DNA of 17,202 bases from DASUSH01 sp050996575 (GCA_050996575.1 JBPCRS010000083.1:1-17202), one strand, 5' to 3'; positions 1-7,389 are shown, numbered from the stretch's first letter. The notes: generated by a model from the sequence alone, not told the origin. A program made the numbers and translations.

Positions 1-964
1 CCGCCGGGCCGGAGGCGATGTAGTCGCCGCCGAGCAGGGCGGCGACCCCGGGACCCGGCCGCCGGCAGACGGCGAGCGCGAAGCCCGCGGCAGGTCGAAG
101 CTCGAGCGAGCGGTAGCCGTCGAAAAGCACCGGGTCGTAAAGCCCCGAGCCGGCGGCGAGCTCGGTGACCGCGTCCTCGCTCGCGGTCCGCTCGAGGCTG
201 CCGGTGCCGCCGCCGTTGACGAACTCGAGCGGCGCGACGTCGGTGACCGCGGCGACGACGGCGGCTCGGCGATCGGCGATCTCGCTCATCGAGGCGCCCT
301 GCATCGCCCGCACCGCGAGGTTCCTCAGCGGGTTGCTCGACGCGTCGTCGCCGACGCCGGCAACCTGGCCCTCATACGCCATCAGGCCGACGAGCCTGGC
401 GCCGGCGCGGCGGTCGATATCGAGCGCGAGCGCCCGGGCCTGCTCGGGCGTGCGAACGGGCGAGCGCTTCGGCCCGACCTTGACCCTGCCTCCGAGCGGC
501 CACCAGCCGGCGTCGACCTCGATCGCGACCCGGATCGGCGCCGCGCGATTCTCGGCAGCCGCCTCGATCAGCTCGAGGTGCTCGGCGCTGTCGACGATCA
601 GCACCGGCGCAGTCTCGGGCTCGGCCTCGGTCAGCGAGGCGAGCCGCCCGATCGCCTCGCGGTCGGCGGTCGGATAGGCGCAGACGATGTCTTCGAAGCC
701 GAGCTCGGCGAGCCAGAGGGATTCGGGCAGGGTGAAGGTGAGCAGGCCGCGGAAGCCGTCGTCAAGCGCGAGCACACGGCGTAGTACCTCGGTCGAGCGC
801 ACCGACTTCGAGGCCAGGCGGATCGGCTTTCCGGACGCCATCGCGAGCATGTCGCGAGCGTTGCGATCGAGGGCGTCGAGGTCGACGTAGGCAAACGGCG
901 GCTCGAGATCGGCGAAGGCGCGCTCGTAGCGCCGGTGGAGGCTCTCGTCCGTCGACTTCGACAT
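1..964 (-). CDS. Amino acid deaminase/aldolase, alanine-racemase N-terminal fold (partial, 3' end outside window)
   Basis: Reading leftwards from an ATG at 962-964, an open frame of 321 codons runs off the left edge without a stop. It begins MSKSTDESLHRR. Around residues 50-57 it carries the segment IRLASKSVRS, whose Lys is the expected PLP-binding residue of the D-threonine aldolase/D-amino acid deaminase branch of the alanine racemase N-terminal (TIM-barrel) family. Further family-like segments follow: TFTLPESLWLAELGFEDI, then EVDAGWWPLGG, then LVGLMAYEGQVAG and FVNGGGTGSL. Family members cleave or deaminate beta-hydroxy or D-amino acids using PLP in the cytosol, but the substrate cannot be read from sequence. 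The family is usually near 400 residues, so perhaps 80 C-terminal residues, including metal-binding residues, are missing. A TACGCT box (972-977 on the minus strand) ends 7 nt before the ATG, suggesting a leaderless mRNA. It is divergent from tRNA-Ser. Confidence 0.85.
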   Translation of the reverse strand, partial: MSKSTDESLHRRYERAFADLEPPFAYVDLDALDRNARDMLAMASGKPIRLASKSVRSTEVLRRVLALDDGFRGLLTFTLPESLWLAELGFEDIVCAYPTADREAIGRLASLTEAEPETAPVLIVDSAEHLELIEAAAENRAAPIRVAIEVDAGWWPLGGRVKVGPKRSPVRTPEQARALALDIDRRAGARLVGLMAYEGQVAGVGDDASSNPLRNLAVRAMQGASMSEIADRRAAVVAAVTDVAPLEFVNGGGTGSLERTASEDAVTELAAGSGLYDPVLFDGYRSLELRPAAGFALAVCRRPGPGVAALLGGDYIASGPA

Positions 965-971
965 CGGGGCG

Positions 972-977
972 AGCGTA
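972..977 (-). promoter_or_regulatory. -10 box for the deaminase/aldolase gene, leaderless arrangement
   Basis: On the minus strand TACGCT fits TANNNT and is separated from the ATG (964) by 7 nt, so transcription would start at or next to the start codon. No convincing -35 is visible. Inference from spacing only. Confidence 0.35.
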
Positions 978-988
978 TCCGCCGCATC

Positions 989-994
989 TACAAT
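989..994 (+). promoter_or_regulatory. -10 box of tRNA-Ser (and probably of the gene behind it)
   Basis: TACAAT is one mismatch from TATAAT and lies 10 nt before the tRNA 5' end, giving a very short pre-tRNA leader. The identical hexamer precedes tRNA-Arg at 7926-7931. No clear -35 is seen at 17 nt spacing. Confidence 0.45.
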
Positions 995-1004
995 CTCGGG
1001 CCCC

Positions 1005-1093
1005 GGAGAGGTGGCCGAGTGGCTGAAGGCACTCGCCTGCTAAGCGAGTAGGGGGCGCAAGCTCTCTCGAGGGTTCGAATCCCTCCCTCTCCG
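1005..1093 (+). tRNA. tRNA-Ser (anticodon GCU)
   Basis: An 89-nt class II tRNA. The acceptor stem GGAGAGG (1005-1011) pairs with CCTCTCC (1086-1092), with discriminator G1093. The anticodon stem CTCGC/GCGAG (1032-1036/1044-1048) holds loop CTGCTAA with anticodon GCT at 1039-1041, reading AGC/AGU. There is a long variable arm, and the T arm is GAGGG-TTCGAAT-CCCTC (1069-1085). CCA is not encoded, so it must be added enzymatically. The next gene starts 21 nt downstream. Confidence 0.97.
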
Positions 1094-1114
1094 CTTGATG
1101 AAAGGGAGAATCAA

Positions 1115-1906
1115 TTGAAGATCCCGTTGGAGGATCGGTACCGCCCCGGGCTGGTCTTCGCCGCCGCGCTCGCTGTCGTCGGCCTCGGAGTGATTGCGCT
1201 GGCGCTGCTCTCCGACCGCTTCGAGGGCAACTCCGACCCGACCGCGCCGCCGAGTGGGGTCAGCCAGGAGCCCGGCTCCGCCGCTCCGAGCGCCGCCGAC
1301 GTCGAAGCGGCGATCGAGGGTGAGGGCCACGGCCTCGTCAATGTCCTCCCAGGGGAGCCGACTGAGGTCCTCGATGCGCCCGTCGGAGAGCCGATCGGCT
1401 TCGTCGGCGGCGAGACCGCATTCGGTGCGCCGACCGCTCTCGCCCTGGCCGAGCGCGAGGGTCCGTGGCTGGGCGTCGAGACCGAGCTTGCCGGATCTCG
1501 ACCGCTCGGCTGGATCCGATTCGCGCCGGAGCGGCTGGATCTCGACGCGACGCCTTGGTCGTTGCGCATCGTTCTCGGAGACCGTGTCGTCGACCTGCGC
1601 CGCGACGGCAAGGTGGCCGAGTCCTACCGGGCGACGGTCAGCGGCGAGCAGGCGATTCCGCTCGGGCGCCACGGAGTCAGCGACAAACTGCCGGCCGGCG
1701 TCAGTCCCTCACTCGGCGCCGGCGCGCTCGCTCTGACCGCGGTCAGCGGTGCGCTCGGCCCCGATTCGCCGACCGGCGACCGGATCTCGATCCACGGTGG
1801 TGAGGGCGAGGCGGGCGTCGCCGTCGGCCTCCGCCTCGACGACGCCGACCTCAAAGCGCTCGCCGACCGCGCCCCGATCGGCGCCCCCGTCTTCATCGAG
1901 CCTTAG
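1115..1906 (+). CDS. Membrane-anchored L,D-transpeptidase-like (YkuD fold) protein lacking the catalytic Cys motif
   Basis: 263 residues from a TTG start, with GGGAG at 1104-1108 six nt upstream. One membrane segment lies at about residues 12-32, followed by a Pro/Ser/Ala-rich linker (40-65), so the rest should be extracytoplasmic. Residues ~115-263 resemble an L,D-transpeptidase: LGWIRF, then the strand WSLRIVLGDRVVDLRRDGK, then a C-terminal TGDRISIHG followed by LDDADLKALADRAPIGAPVFI. In active YkuD enzymes the stretch between these reads SHGCIRL. Here the aligned residues 235-241 are VAVGLRL, so the His, Gly and nucleophilic Cys are replaced by Ala, Val and Gly, although His227 of the preceding IHG is kept. 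Transpeptidation (3-3 peptidoglycan cross-linking) is therefore unlikely, and a binding or scaffold role is more plausible. The stop overlaps by 3 nt the stop of the convergent acyltransferase gene. Family assignment is moderately secure; loss of Cys is read directly. Confidence 0.75.
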   Translation: MKIPLEDRYRPGLVFAAALAVVGLGVIALALLSDRFEGNSDPTAPPSGVSQEPGSAAPSAADVEAAIEGEGHGLVNVLPGEPTEVLDAPVGEPIGFVGGETAFGAPTALALAEREGPWLGVETELAGSRPLGWIRFAPERLDLDATPWSLRIVLGDRVVDLRRDGKVAESYRATVSGEQAIPLGRHGVSDKLPAGVSPSLGAGALALTAVSGALGPDSPTGDRISIHGGEGEAGVAVGLRLDDADLKALADRAPIGAPVFIEP

Positions 1907-3279
1907 TTCTCGGCCGTCTGCTCGTCGATCGCAGATTCGATCGCGGCGGAGAGGTCGTCGACGTCGGCGAGCACGTCGCGGTCGCCGGCGAGGCCGAAGT
2001 AGACGCCGCCGTCGTAGCTGACGATGCCGATCGAGAGCGCGTGGCCCTGCGGCGAGAGCGGCACGAACGGATAAACCTCGCGCATCCTCTTGCCGAGCAG
2101 GTAGAACGGAAGCTGCGGGCCGGGCACGTTCGAGATCACCAGGTTCCAGGTCAACGGCCGCGACATCGCCGCCGAGAGCACGCGGTTGATCGTCGGCGGC
2201 GCCCAGCCGGTGGCCTCGATCACCAAAGAGGCGGCGCGCGCCTGCTCTGACTCCTTCAGCCGTTTCGTCGCCTCGCGGATCTTCTCCAGCCGCCGGCCCG
2301 GGTCGCGCTCGCCGAGCGGCAGCGGCACCATCAGGGTCGCGATCCGGTTGCCGAGGTCGTGCTCCTCCTCGGGGCGGCGGATCGACATCGGCACCAGGGC
2401 GACCATTTGCGCCGGAACCACTTCGCCGCGCGCCTCGAGGAAGGACCGAAGCGCCCCTGTCGCGACCGAGAGGATGACGTCGTTGACCGTGGCGCCGTTT
2501 GACCCGCGAGCGTCCTTGATCCGCTGCAGGCTCGTCGCCGCATACCCGACCCGCCGGTCGCGGCCGATTTCGACGTTGATCGACATCTTCTGCGCACTTG
2601 GGCCGCCGGCGGCGAGGCTGGTGAAGCCCTCCGCCGTCTTGATCACCCTGCCGGCGGTCTCGCGCGGCATCGTCACGGCGCCGAGCGCCGCCTTGCGTGC
2701 GACCTTGAGCGGCTTGCGGATGCGGTCGCGGGCACCGCGGATCAGCAGCATCTCCGGGCTGGGCTCGTCGGGATCGAGGCGTTCCTCGGCGATCTCCATC
2801 TCGGTTCCCTCGGGGTTCGGGTCGAGCATGATCGTGCCGACGTCGACCGCGGAGACGCCGTCGACGAGCGCGTGGTGGGTCTTCGAGATCGCTGCGTGGC
2901 GACCGCCCTCGAGTCCCTCGATCAAGTAGAGCTGCCAGAGCGGCCGGGTGAAGTCGAGCGGCTCCGACATCACCCGGCCGACGAGGTCGCGAAGCTGTGC
3001 CATATTGCCGGGACGGGGAAGTGCGACATGGCGGACATGCCACTCGAGGTCAAAATCGATGTCGTCGGACCAGACGGGGTTGGCGAGCCCGAGCGGCACC
3101 TCGGTTACACGCTGGCGGAAGCGAGGGACAAGGTTGAGCCGGGTGCGCACGTGATCGAGGAATTCGTCGTACGGGGGCGGCTCCCCGTCGAGGACGATCG
3201 TCGCCCCGACGTGGACGTGGATCGGGCCCCGCTCGGCGAGCAGGCTCGACATGTCGGAGGAGGAGAGGCGCTCGCTCAC
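1903..3279 (-). CDS. WS/DGAT/MGAT family O-acyltransferase (wax ester synthase / diacylglycerol acyltransferase)
   Basis: 458 residues, typical length for the actinobacterial family. Transfers acyl groups from acyl-CoA to diacylglycerol or long-chain alcohols to form storage triacylglycerol or wax esters at the inner membrane and lipid droplets. The catalytic motif HHALVDG (residues 135-141) fits HHxxxDG. The second conserved region, with N266-D267 (NDVIL), and the family C-terminal signature NVPGPQLPFYLLG (384-396) are also present. The GTG start (3277-3279) gives MSERLSSSD, the normal family N-terminus, so no longer start is needed. A possible TAGGCT -10 lies at 3293-3298 on the minus strand. 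The head-to-head gap to the GH9 gene is only 24 nt and contains a perfect inverted repeat. TAA at 1903-1905 overlaps the TAG of the opposing gene. The substrate (wax or triacylglycerol) cannot be told from sequence. Confidence 0.95.
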   Translation of the reverse strand: MSERLSSSDMSSLLAERGPIHVHVGATIVLDGEPPPYDEFLDHVRTRLNLVPRFRQRVTEVPLGLANPVWSDDIDFDLEWHVRHVALPRPGNMAQLRDLVGRVMSEPLDFTRPLWQLYLIEGLEGGRHAAISKTHHALVDGVSAVDVGTIMLDPNPEGTEMEIAEERLDPDEPSPEMLLIRGARDRIRKPLKVARKAALGAVTMPRETAGRVIKTAEGFTSLAAGGPSAQKMSINVEIGRDRRVGYAATSLQRIKDARGSNGATVNDVILSVATGALRSFLEARGEVVPAQMVALVPMSIRRPEEEHDLGNRIATLMVPLPLGERDPGRRLEKIREATKRLKESEQARAASLVIEATGWAPPTINRVLSAAMSRPLTWNLVISNVPGPQLPFYLLGKRMREVYPFVPLSPQGHALSIGIVSYDGGVYFGLAGDRDVLADVDDLSAAIESAIDEQTAEN

Positions 3280-3296
3280 GGCTCGCGCCGCGAGCC
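3280..3296. promoter_or_regulatory. Perfect inverted repeat between divergent start codons (operator candidate)
   Basis: GGCTCGC-GCC-GCGAGCC has 7-bp arms and a 3-nt centre. It fills 17 of the 24 nt between the GTG of the acyltransferase and the ATG of the GH9 gene. A regulator bound here would cover the start region of both genes. It could also simply be an mRNA hairpin; no regulator family is recognised. Confidence 0.4.
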
Positions 3297-3303
3297 TACC
3301 CGG

Positions 3304-4950
3304 ATGGCGCGCATCGCTCTGGCTTTCGCGGCTGCCGGGCTCCTCGCTTTACCGGGCGCCGCCCTCGCGAAGGGCGTGCCGACGGTGATCCGCACCGGCG
3401 GTCCGAGCGCGCCCGCCGACGCGAAGGTCGCGATCGTTGCCTCCGACCGCAACCTCGGCGGCGAGCGGTTCGAGGTCGAAGGCCCGGGTGAGGCGGTAGG
3501 CGGGAAGCTGCGACCGGCGAAGGGCTTCAGCGGCCCCTGGAAGCACGCCTACACGGCGGACATCAGCGCGATCGGCGAACCCGGCAGCTACCGCGTCGCC
3601 GCCGCCGGTGCGCGCTCGAAGCCGTGGCTCGTCCTCACCGAGGGGGCTCGCCCGGCGCTTCAGACCATGCTCGACTACTTCGCGACCAATCGCGACGGCA
3701 CCGAGCCGGCGCTCCTGCACGGCCCGGCGCACCTCAACGACGCCGTCCTTCCCGACGGCCGGCGGATCGCTCTCCAGGGCGGCTGGATGGACGCCGGCGA
3801 CATGATTCATTTCACGCAGACGACCGCCTTCGCCGCGACCGCGCTGCAGCTCGCGGCCCTGCTCGACCCCGCCGATGCGGCCGCGCTCAACTCCGAGGCC
3901 GACGTCGGTATCCGCTGGCTGGTCGCGGCGCATCCCGAGCCCGGCCTGTTCATCGCCCAGCTCGGCGACGCGCGCGACCACGACGAGGGCTTCCGCGACC
4001 CGGCGAGCGACGACGCCGCCTCGAAGCCGGGGATCGGCCAGCGGGTCGCCTACCCGGGGACCGGCGGCGACGTCGCCGGCAAGGCGGCGGCGGCGCTGGC
4101 GCTGGCGGCGATGCGGGCGCCGGCCGGCGCCGGTCGGACGGCGCTTACCCAGCAGGCGCGCGAGTGGTACGCGGCGGGCGAGGCTGCGGCGGCGCCCCTG
4201 CGCGGCCTGCCCGAGGTGGCCGGCGACTTCTACTTCACCGATAGCTTCGAGGACGACCTCGCCGCCGGCGCGGCGATGCTCTTCCGCCTGACCGGCGAGG
4301 AGGTCTTCCTCGCCGATGCGGTCGACTACCTGCGCGGTTCGCCCAGCCGGATCGGCTTCGGCGTCTACGACCTCGGCTCGCTGGCCGCGGCCGATCTCTG
4401 CGGCGGGCTCGGGTCACCGCCCGTGGCGGACTCTGCCGCGCGCGATTTCGGCTGCGCGACCCTCGGGGAGGCGGCGAGCGACGCCCGCACGATCGCACGC
4501 CAGACCGCCTTCGCGAACCCCGGGCCGTTCTCATGGGGGACCACGGCGGAGACCGGCAGCTACGGCACCGCGGCGGCGCTCGCGGGCCGCACCGGAGTCG
4601 CCGCCGACGGCCTCGCGGTTGCCGCCGGTGGCCGCGACTATCTGCTCGGGCGAAACCCCTGGGGGGCCAGCTTCGTCACCGGCTTCGGGCCGAAGGCGCC
4701 ACGCGAGCCCCACCACTGGGCCAGCGTCTTCGGCGATGGCCTTCCCAACGGCGCCGTGGTCGGTGGCCCGGCGCCGCTGGACCAGCTCACCGAGCAGGGC
4801 TTCGGCAAGGGCCGCTCGGCCTTCGCCAAATTCTCGACCTCGAAGTCCTCCTACGAGGATCGCCGCGCCAACTACGTCAACTCCGAGCCCGCGATCGATT
4901 ACACCGCCGCCTCGATCCTGCTGATCGCGGCGGTCAACGGCCAGCCATGA
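3304..4950 (+). CDS. Secreted glycoside hydrolase family 9 (endoglucanase-type) with N-terminal Ig-like domain
   Basis: 548 residues from the ATG at 3304, chosen because it starts a clean Sec signal peptide (residues 1-22, hydrophobic core then GAALA). The open frame upstream of it lies over the acyltransferase gene. Residues ~24-112 resemble the CelD N-terminal immunoglobulin-like domain that precedes GH9 catalytic domains. The (alpha/alpha)6 catalytic domain follows. GGWMDAGD (159-166) supplies the two Asp of the DAGD motif, of which the second (D166) is the catalytic base. PHHW has His470-His471. NSEPAIDYTAA supplies the general acid Glu528. All GH9 catalytic positions thus appear intact, so an active inverting beta-glucanase (cellulose or related beta-1,4-glucan) acting outside the cell is likely. 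No carbohydrate-binding module or anchor is seen. Its TGA lies within ATGA, overlapping the phosphatase start by 4 nt. No good Shine-Dalgarno is visible. Confidence 0.88.
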   Translation: MARIALAFAAAGLLALPGAALAKGVPTVIRTGGPSAPADAKVAIVASDRNLGGERFEVEGPGEAVGGKLRPAKGFSGPWKHAYTADISAIGEPGSYRVAAAGARSKPWLVLTEGARPALQTMLDYFATNRDGTEPALLHGPAHLNDAVLPDGRRIALQGGWMDAGDMIHFTQTTAFAATALQLAALLDPADAAALNSEADVGIRWLVAAHPEPGLFIAQLGDARDHDEGFRDPASDDAASKPGIGQRVAYPGTGGDVAGKAAAALALAAMRAPAGAGRTALTQQAREWYAAGEAAAAPLRGLPEVAGDFYFTDSFEDDLAAGAAMLFRLTGEEVFLADAVDYLRGSPSRIGFGVYDLGSLAAADLCGGLGSPPVADSAARDFGCATLGEAASDARTIARQTAFANPGPFSWGTTAETGSYGTAAALAGRTGVAADGLAVAAGGRDYLLGRNPWGASFVTGFGPKAPREPHHWASVFGDGLPNGAVVGGPAPLDQLTEQGFGKGRSAFAKFSTSKSSYEDRRANYVNSEPAIDYTAASILLIAAVNGQP

Positions 4951-6515
4951 GCGAGCTCACCCGTCGCGACGTAGTCCGCCACGCCGCCGTGGGCTCGGCG
5001 GCGCTGGCGATCGGCGGCGCCGTTCCCGGCTGGGCGCGACTGCGCCCGCCGCTGCTCGCCGAGGGCCGCTTCGAGACCGGCGTCCTCGCTGGCTTCCCCG
5101 GCCAGCGCTCGGCGATCCTGATGTCGCGGCTGGCGCGGGTCGAGCAAAACGGGCGGGTGCGGTTCGAGGTTGCGGCCGATCCCGGCTTCGGCAAGATCGT
5201 CAAGGCAGGCGAGACGCGGATTCGCCCGAACTCCGACTTCACCGCCCGCAAGACGATCCGCGGGCTCGAGCCCGGCGAGCGCTACTGGTACCGGTTCGAG
5301 ACGAAGCGCCGAAGCTCCCCGGTCGGCAGCTTCCGCACCCGCCGCCCGCCCGACTCGGCGGAGCCGGTGCGGATCGGCTTCTTCTCCTGCCAGGGCTGGC
5401 AGCCCGGCTACTACACGGCTCACGCCGGTCTAGCCGAGGAGGACCTCGACCTCGTTGTCTCGCTCGGCGACTACATCTACGAGCTCACCGACGACGACGG
5501 CCCGCGGGAGGACACGATCGGCCCGGCCGGCGACGGCGAGGCGCAGACGCTCGCCGAGTATCGCGAGAAGTACCACCTCTACCAATCCGACCCCGACCTA
5601 CAGGCGACCCACGCTGCGCACGGGTTCGCCTGCGTCTGGGACGACCACGAGCTCGAGTCGGGCTGGCAGGGCCCGCACGAGGGCGAGACCCAGGGCCGCG
5701 AGCGCCGCGTCCCCTACGAAAAGCGGGTCCGCAACGGCCGCCGCGCCTTCTTCGAGCATCTGCCGGTGCCGCGTATCGCCGGCAACTCCGCGCGGATCTA
5801 CCGCTCGATCCCGCTCGGCCGATCGGCCGAGCTGTTCATGCTCGACCTGCACTCCTACGCCTCGAACTACGTCTGCGGCTTCGCGATCCCGCCGAAGCCG
5901 TGTCCCCAGGCCTCCGATCCGGCGCTGACGATGCTCGGTGGGACCCAGAAGGAGTGGCTCAAGGGCGGGCTCGAGCGGTCCGGCGCGCGCTGGAAGGTCC
6001 TCGGCAACTCGCTGATGATGATGTCGCTCGACCTCTACCCGGGGCAGTCGTTCAACTACAGCCAGTGGGACGGCTACGAGGTCGAGCGCCGCGAGCTGAT
6101 GCAGTTCCTGCTCGACCGGCAGATCGACGGCGTTACCGTCGTCAGCGGCGACATCCACACCTTCTTCGCCGGCTCGGTGACGACCACGGGGCGCTCGAAC
6201 GGGACCGCCGCGGCGACCGAGTTCGTCGGGGGCTCGATCTCCTCCGAGGGGATCGCCCAGGGGGTCTCCGAGGCGCTCGGCGTGCCGGAGGACTCGTCAT
6301 CGACCGAGTTCGTCACCCAGCGCCTGCGTGAGGTCAACCCGCATTTCGCCCACGTCGACACGGTCAACCGCGGCTACGCGGTGCTCGAGGCGACGACCGA
6401 GGAGCTGCGGGTGGACTTCCGCGGGCCGGTCTCGGTGCTCGAGCCGAAGTCGGAGATCAGGACCTGGGCGAGCTTTCGCGTCGATCCCGAACGGCCGGTG
6501 GTCGAGTGGGTCTAG
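4947..6515 (+). CDS. PhoD-family alkaline phosphatase/phosphodiesterase, Tat-exported
   Basis: 522 residues. The ATG overlaps the TGA of the GH9 gene (ATGA), so translation is probably coupled. The N-terminus TRRDVVR followed by a hydrophobic stretch ending near residue 30 is a twin-arginine signal, as expected for PhoD, which is exported folded with its metals. Residues ~38-133 form the fibronectin-like PhoD N-terminal domain (ending VGSFRTRR). The metallophosphatase domain follows: FFSCQ (145-149, metal-ligand Cys148), SLGDYIYE (172-179, Asp175 and Tyr178), WDDHE (231-235), and SGDIHTFF with His404. These match the Fe/Ca-dependent PhoD active site. Substrates in the family are phosphomonoesters and phosphodiesters, including teichoic acids and phospholipids; which applies here is unknown. 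Secretion together with a glucanase suggests joint scavenging of polymer carbon and phosphate. No PHO-type box was recognised. Confidence 0.92.
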   Translation: MSELTRRDVVRHAAVGSAALAIGGAVPGWARLRPPLLAEGRFETGVLAGFPGQRSAILMSRLARVEQNGRVRFEVAADPGFGKIVKAGETRIRPNSDFTARKTIRGLEPGERYWYRFETKRRSSPVGSFRTRRPPDSAEPVRIGFFSCQGWQPGYYTAHAGLAEEDLDLVVSLGDYIYELTDDDGPREDTIGPAGDGEAQTLAEYREKYHLYQSDPDLQATHAAHGFACVWDDHELESGWQGPHEGETQGRERRVPYEKRVRNGRRAFFEHLPVPRIAGNSARIYRSIPLGRSAELFMLDLHSYASNYVCGFAIPPKPCPQASDPALTMLGGTQKEWLKGGLERSGARWKVLGNSLMMMSLDLYPGQSFNYSQWDGYEVERRELMQFLLDRQIDGVTVVSGDIHTFFAGSVTTTGRSNGTAAATEFVGGSISSEGIAQGVSEALGVPEDSSSTEFVTQRLREVNPHFAHVDTVNRGYAVLEATTEELRVDFRGPVSVLEPKSEIRTWASFRVDPERPVVEWV

Positions 6516-6525
6516 CGGTACCGTT

Positions 6526-6765
6526 ATGGCCGTGAAGGAGCCGTGGCGAGTGATCACGGCGGCCGACGAGCCCGTTCCCTGGAAGCGGATGGAGCGGACC
6601 AAGTTCGAGGCGACCGTCGAGGAGCGCAGGCTCCTGTACCGGGGAACGACTCCAGGGGAGCGACTCGAGAGCCGTAAGCTCACCTTGTCGAGAGCGACAG
6701 CGACCCGATCGGACCGAGGTCGAGCTCGATGCGCCTGTCGGGCTCGAGCGAGACGGGCGGGGTGA
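6526..6765 (+). CDS. Possible small hypothetical protein downstream of phoD
   Basis: An ATG 10 nt after the phosphatase stop opens 79 codons beginning MAVKEPWRVITAADEP. The first ~50 codons have third positions rich in G/C and a balanced composition, including VPWKRMERTKFEATVEERR. The last ~29 codons lie antisense to the 3' end of the convergent hydratase gene and are Arg/Ala-rich, as shadow frames are in this genome. There is no Shine-Dalgarno and no family is recognised. It may be a genuine small gene, the remnant of a longer one cut off at about 6680, or chance. It is convergent with the hydratase gene, with an 86-nt overlap. Confidence 0.3.
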   Translation: MAVKEPWRVITAADEPVPWKRMERTKFEATVEERRLLYRGTTPGERLESRKLTLSRATATRSDRGRARCACRARARRAG

Positions 6766-7306
6766 GCGAGCCCGCGATGATGCGCTCGCCAGGCGCAAGA
6801 GTCACGCCGTGCCGGGCCAGGAAGCCGCGGACGTAGGCCAGGATCTCGGCCGCATCGATCAGCTCATCGGTGGCGCGCTCCTCCACGCCGTCGACGACCA
6901 AGCGGCAGGAGGCGCCCGCCAATGCGTCCCCCGGTGCCTCGGCGCCAAAGCAGACGCCGCGGTGGAAGACGTTGCCCTCCAGCACCCCGACGATGTCGTC
7001 CAGGGGCCGGTCGATGTCGACGAGCTCGAGCGCAGGGGAGATCACCGCGACCTCCCCGTCCTCGCCGACGCGGATAGCGACCTCGGGCTCGATCATCGGG
7101 ACCTTCCAGGCCTCGATCGAGATCGTTTCGCCGGGAGCGATCAAGCCTTCGCTGGTGAGGTAGCCCACCACCGGCCCTTCGAGGCCGAGGCGCTGCTGGA
7201 CCTCGGGCACGTTCAGCCCGATCTTCCAGCCAACCGGCTCGGCGCCGGCCTCGATATCGGCCGCGCGCCGCGCCAGCAGCGATTTCATTCCCGCCTCGAC
7301 GCTCAT
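6680..7306 (-). CDS. 2-keto-4-pentenoate hydratase / fumarylacetoacetate hydrolase family protein (short form)
   Basis: 208 residues with the MhpD-like order of motifs: VGWKIGLNVPEVQQRLGL (25-42), VGYLTSEG (47-54), IEPEVAIRVG (72-81), PALELVD (91-97) and GNVFHRG. The acidic residues Glu73, Glu75 and Glu94 fit the divalent-metal triad of the fold. The MhpD branch hydrates 2-hydroxypenta-2,4-dienoate in meta-cleavage of aromatics; other members decarboxylate or hydrolyse 2-oxo acids. The protein is about 50 residues shorter than usual (~260), lacking part of the N-terminal region before VGWK. That could be a real short form or an upstream non-ATG start. No aldolase, dehydrogenase or ring-cleavage gene is adjacent, so the pathway is undetermined. 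It sits 23 nt downstream of the 19-residue peptide gene and is probably co-transcribed with it. Confidence 0.82.
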   Translation of the reverse strand: MSVEAGMKSLLARRAADIEAGAEPVGWKIGLNVPEVQQRLGLEGPVVGYLTSEGLIAPGETISIEAWKVPMIEPEVAIRVGEDGEVAVISPALELVDIDRPLDDIVGVLEGNVFHRGVCFGAEAPGDALAGASCRLVVDGVEERATDELIDAAEILAYVRGFLARHGVTLAPGERIIAGSLTPPVSLEPDRRIELDLGPIGSLSLSTR

Positions 7307-7329
7307 TCGGCGGGATCGTAGGGCGGTGA

Positions 7330-7389
7330 TTACGCGAGCAGGATGACGAGCACGATGATTACGAGCAGCGCTCCGATTCCGATGTACAT
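7330..7389 (-). CDS. 19-residue hydrophobic membrane peptide
   Basis: A 20-codon frame including TAA: MYIGIGALLVIIVLVILLA. AAGGAGG (minus strand, 7403-7397) ends 7 nt before the ATG, the best Shine-Dalgarno in the window, so translation is credible despite the length. The peptide is long enough for one transmembrane helix and has no charged residue. The role is unknown. Single-helix peptides of this size often modulate a membrane protein or act at the envelope, but nothing here points to a partner. The hydratase gene follows 23 nt later on the same strand. The alternative is a leader peptide controlling that gene, though no attenuator is visible. Confidence 0.6.
   Translation of the reverse strand: MYIGIGALLVIIVLVILLA

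Noticed and set aside
1709..3043. 444-codon minus-strand frame overlapping the acyltransferase
   Set aside because: Arg/Pro/Gly-rich out-of-frame translation of the WS/DGAT gene.
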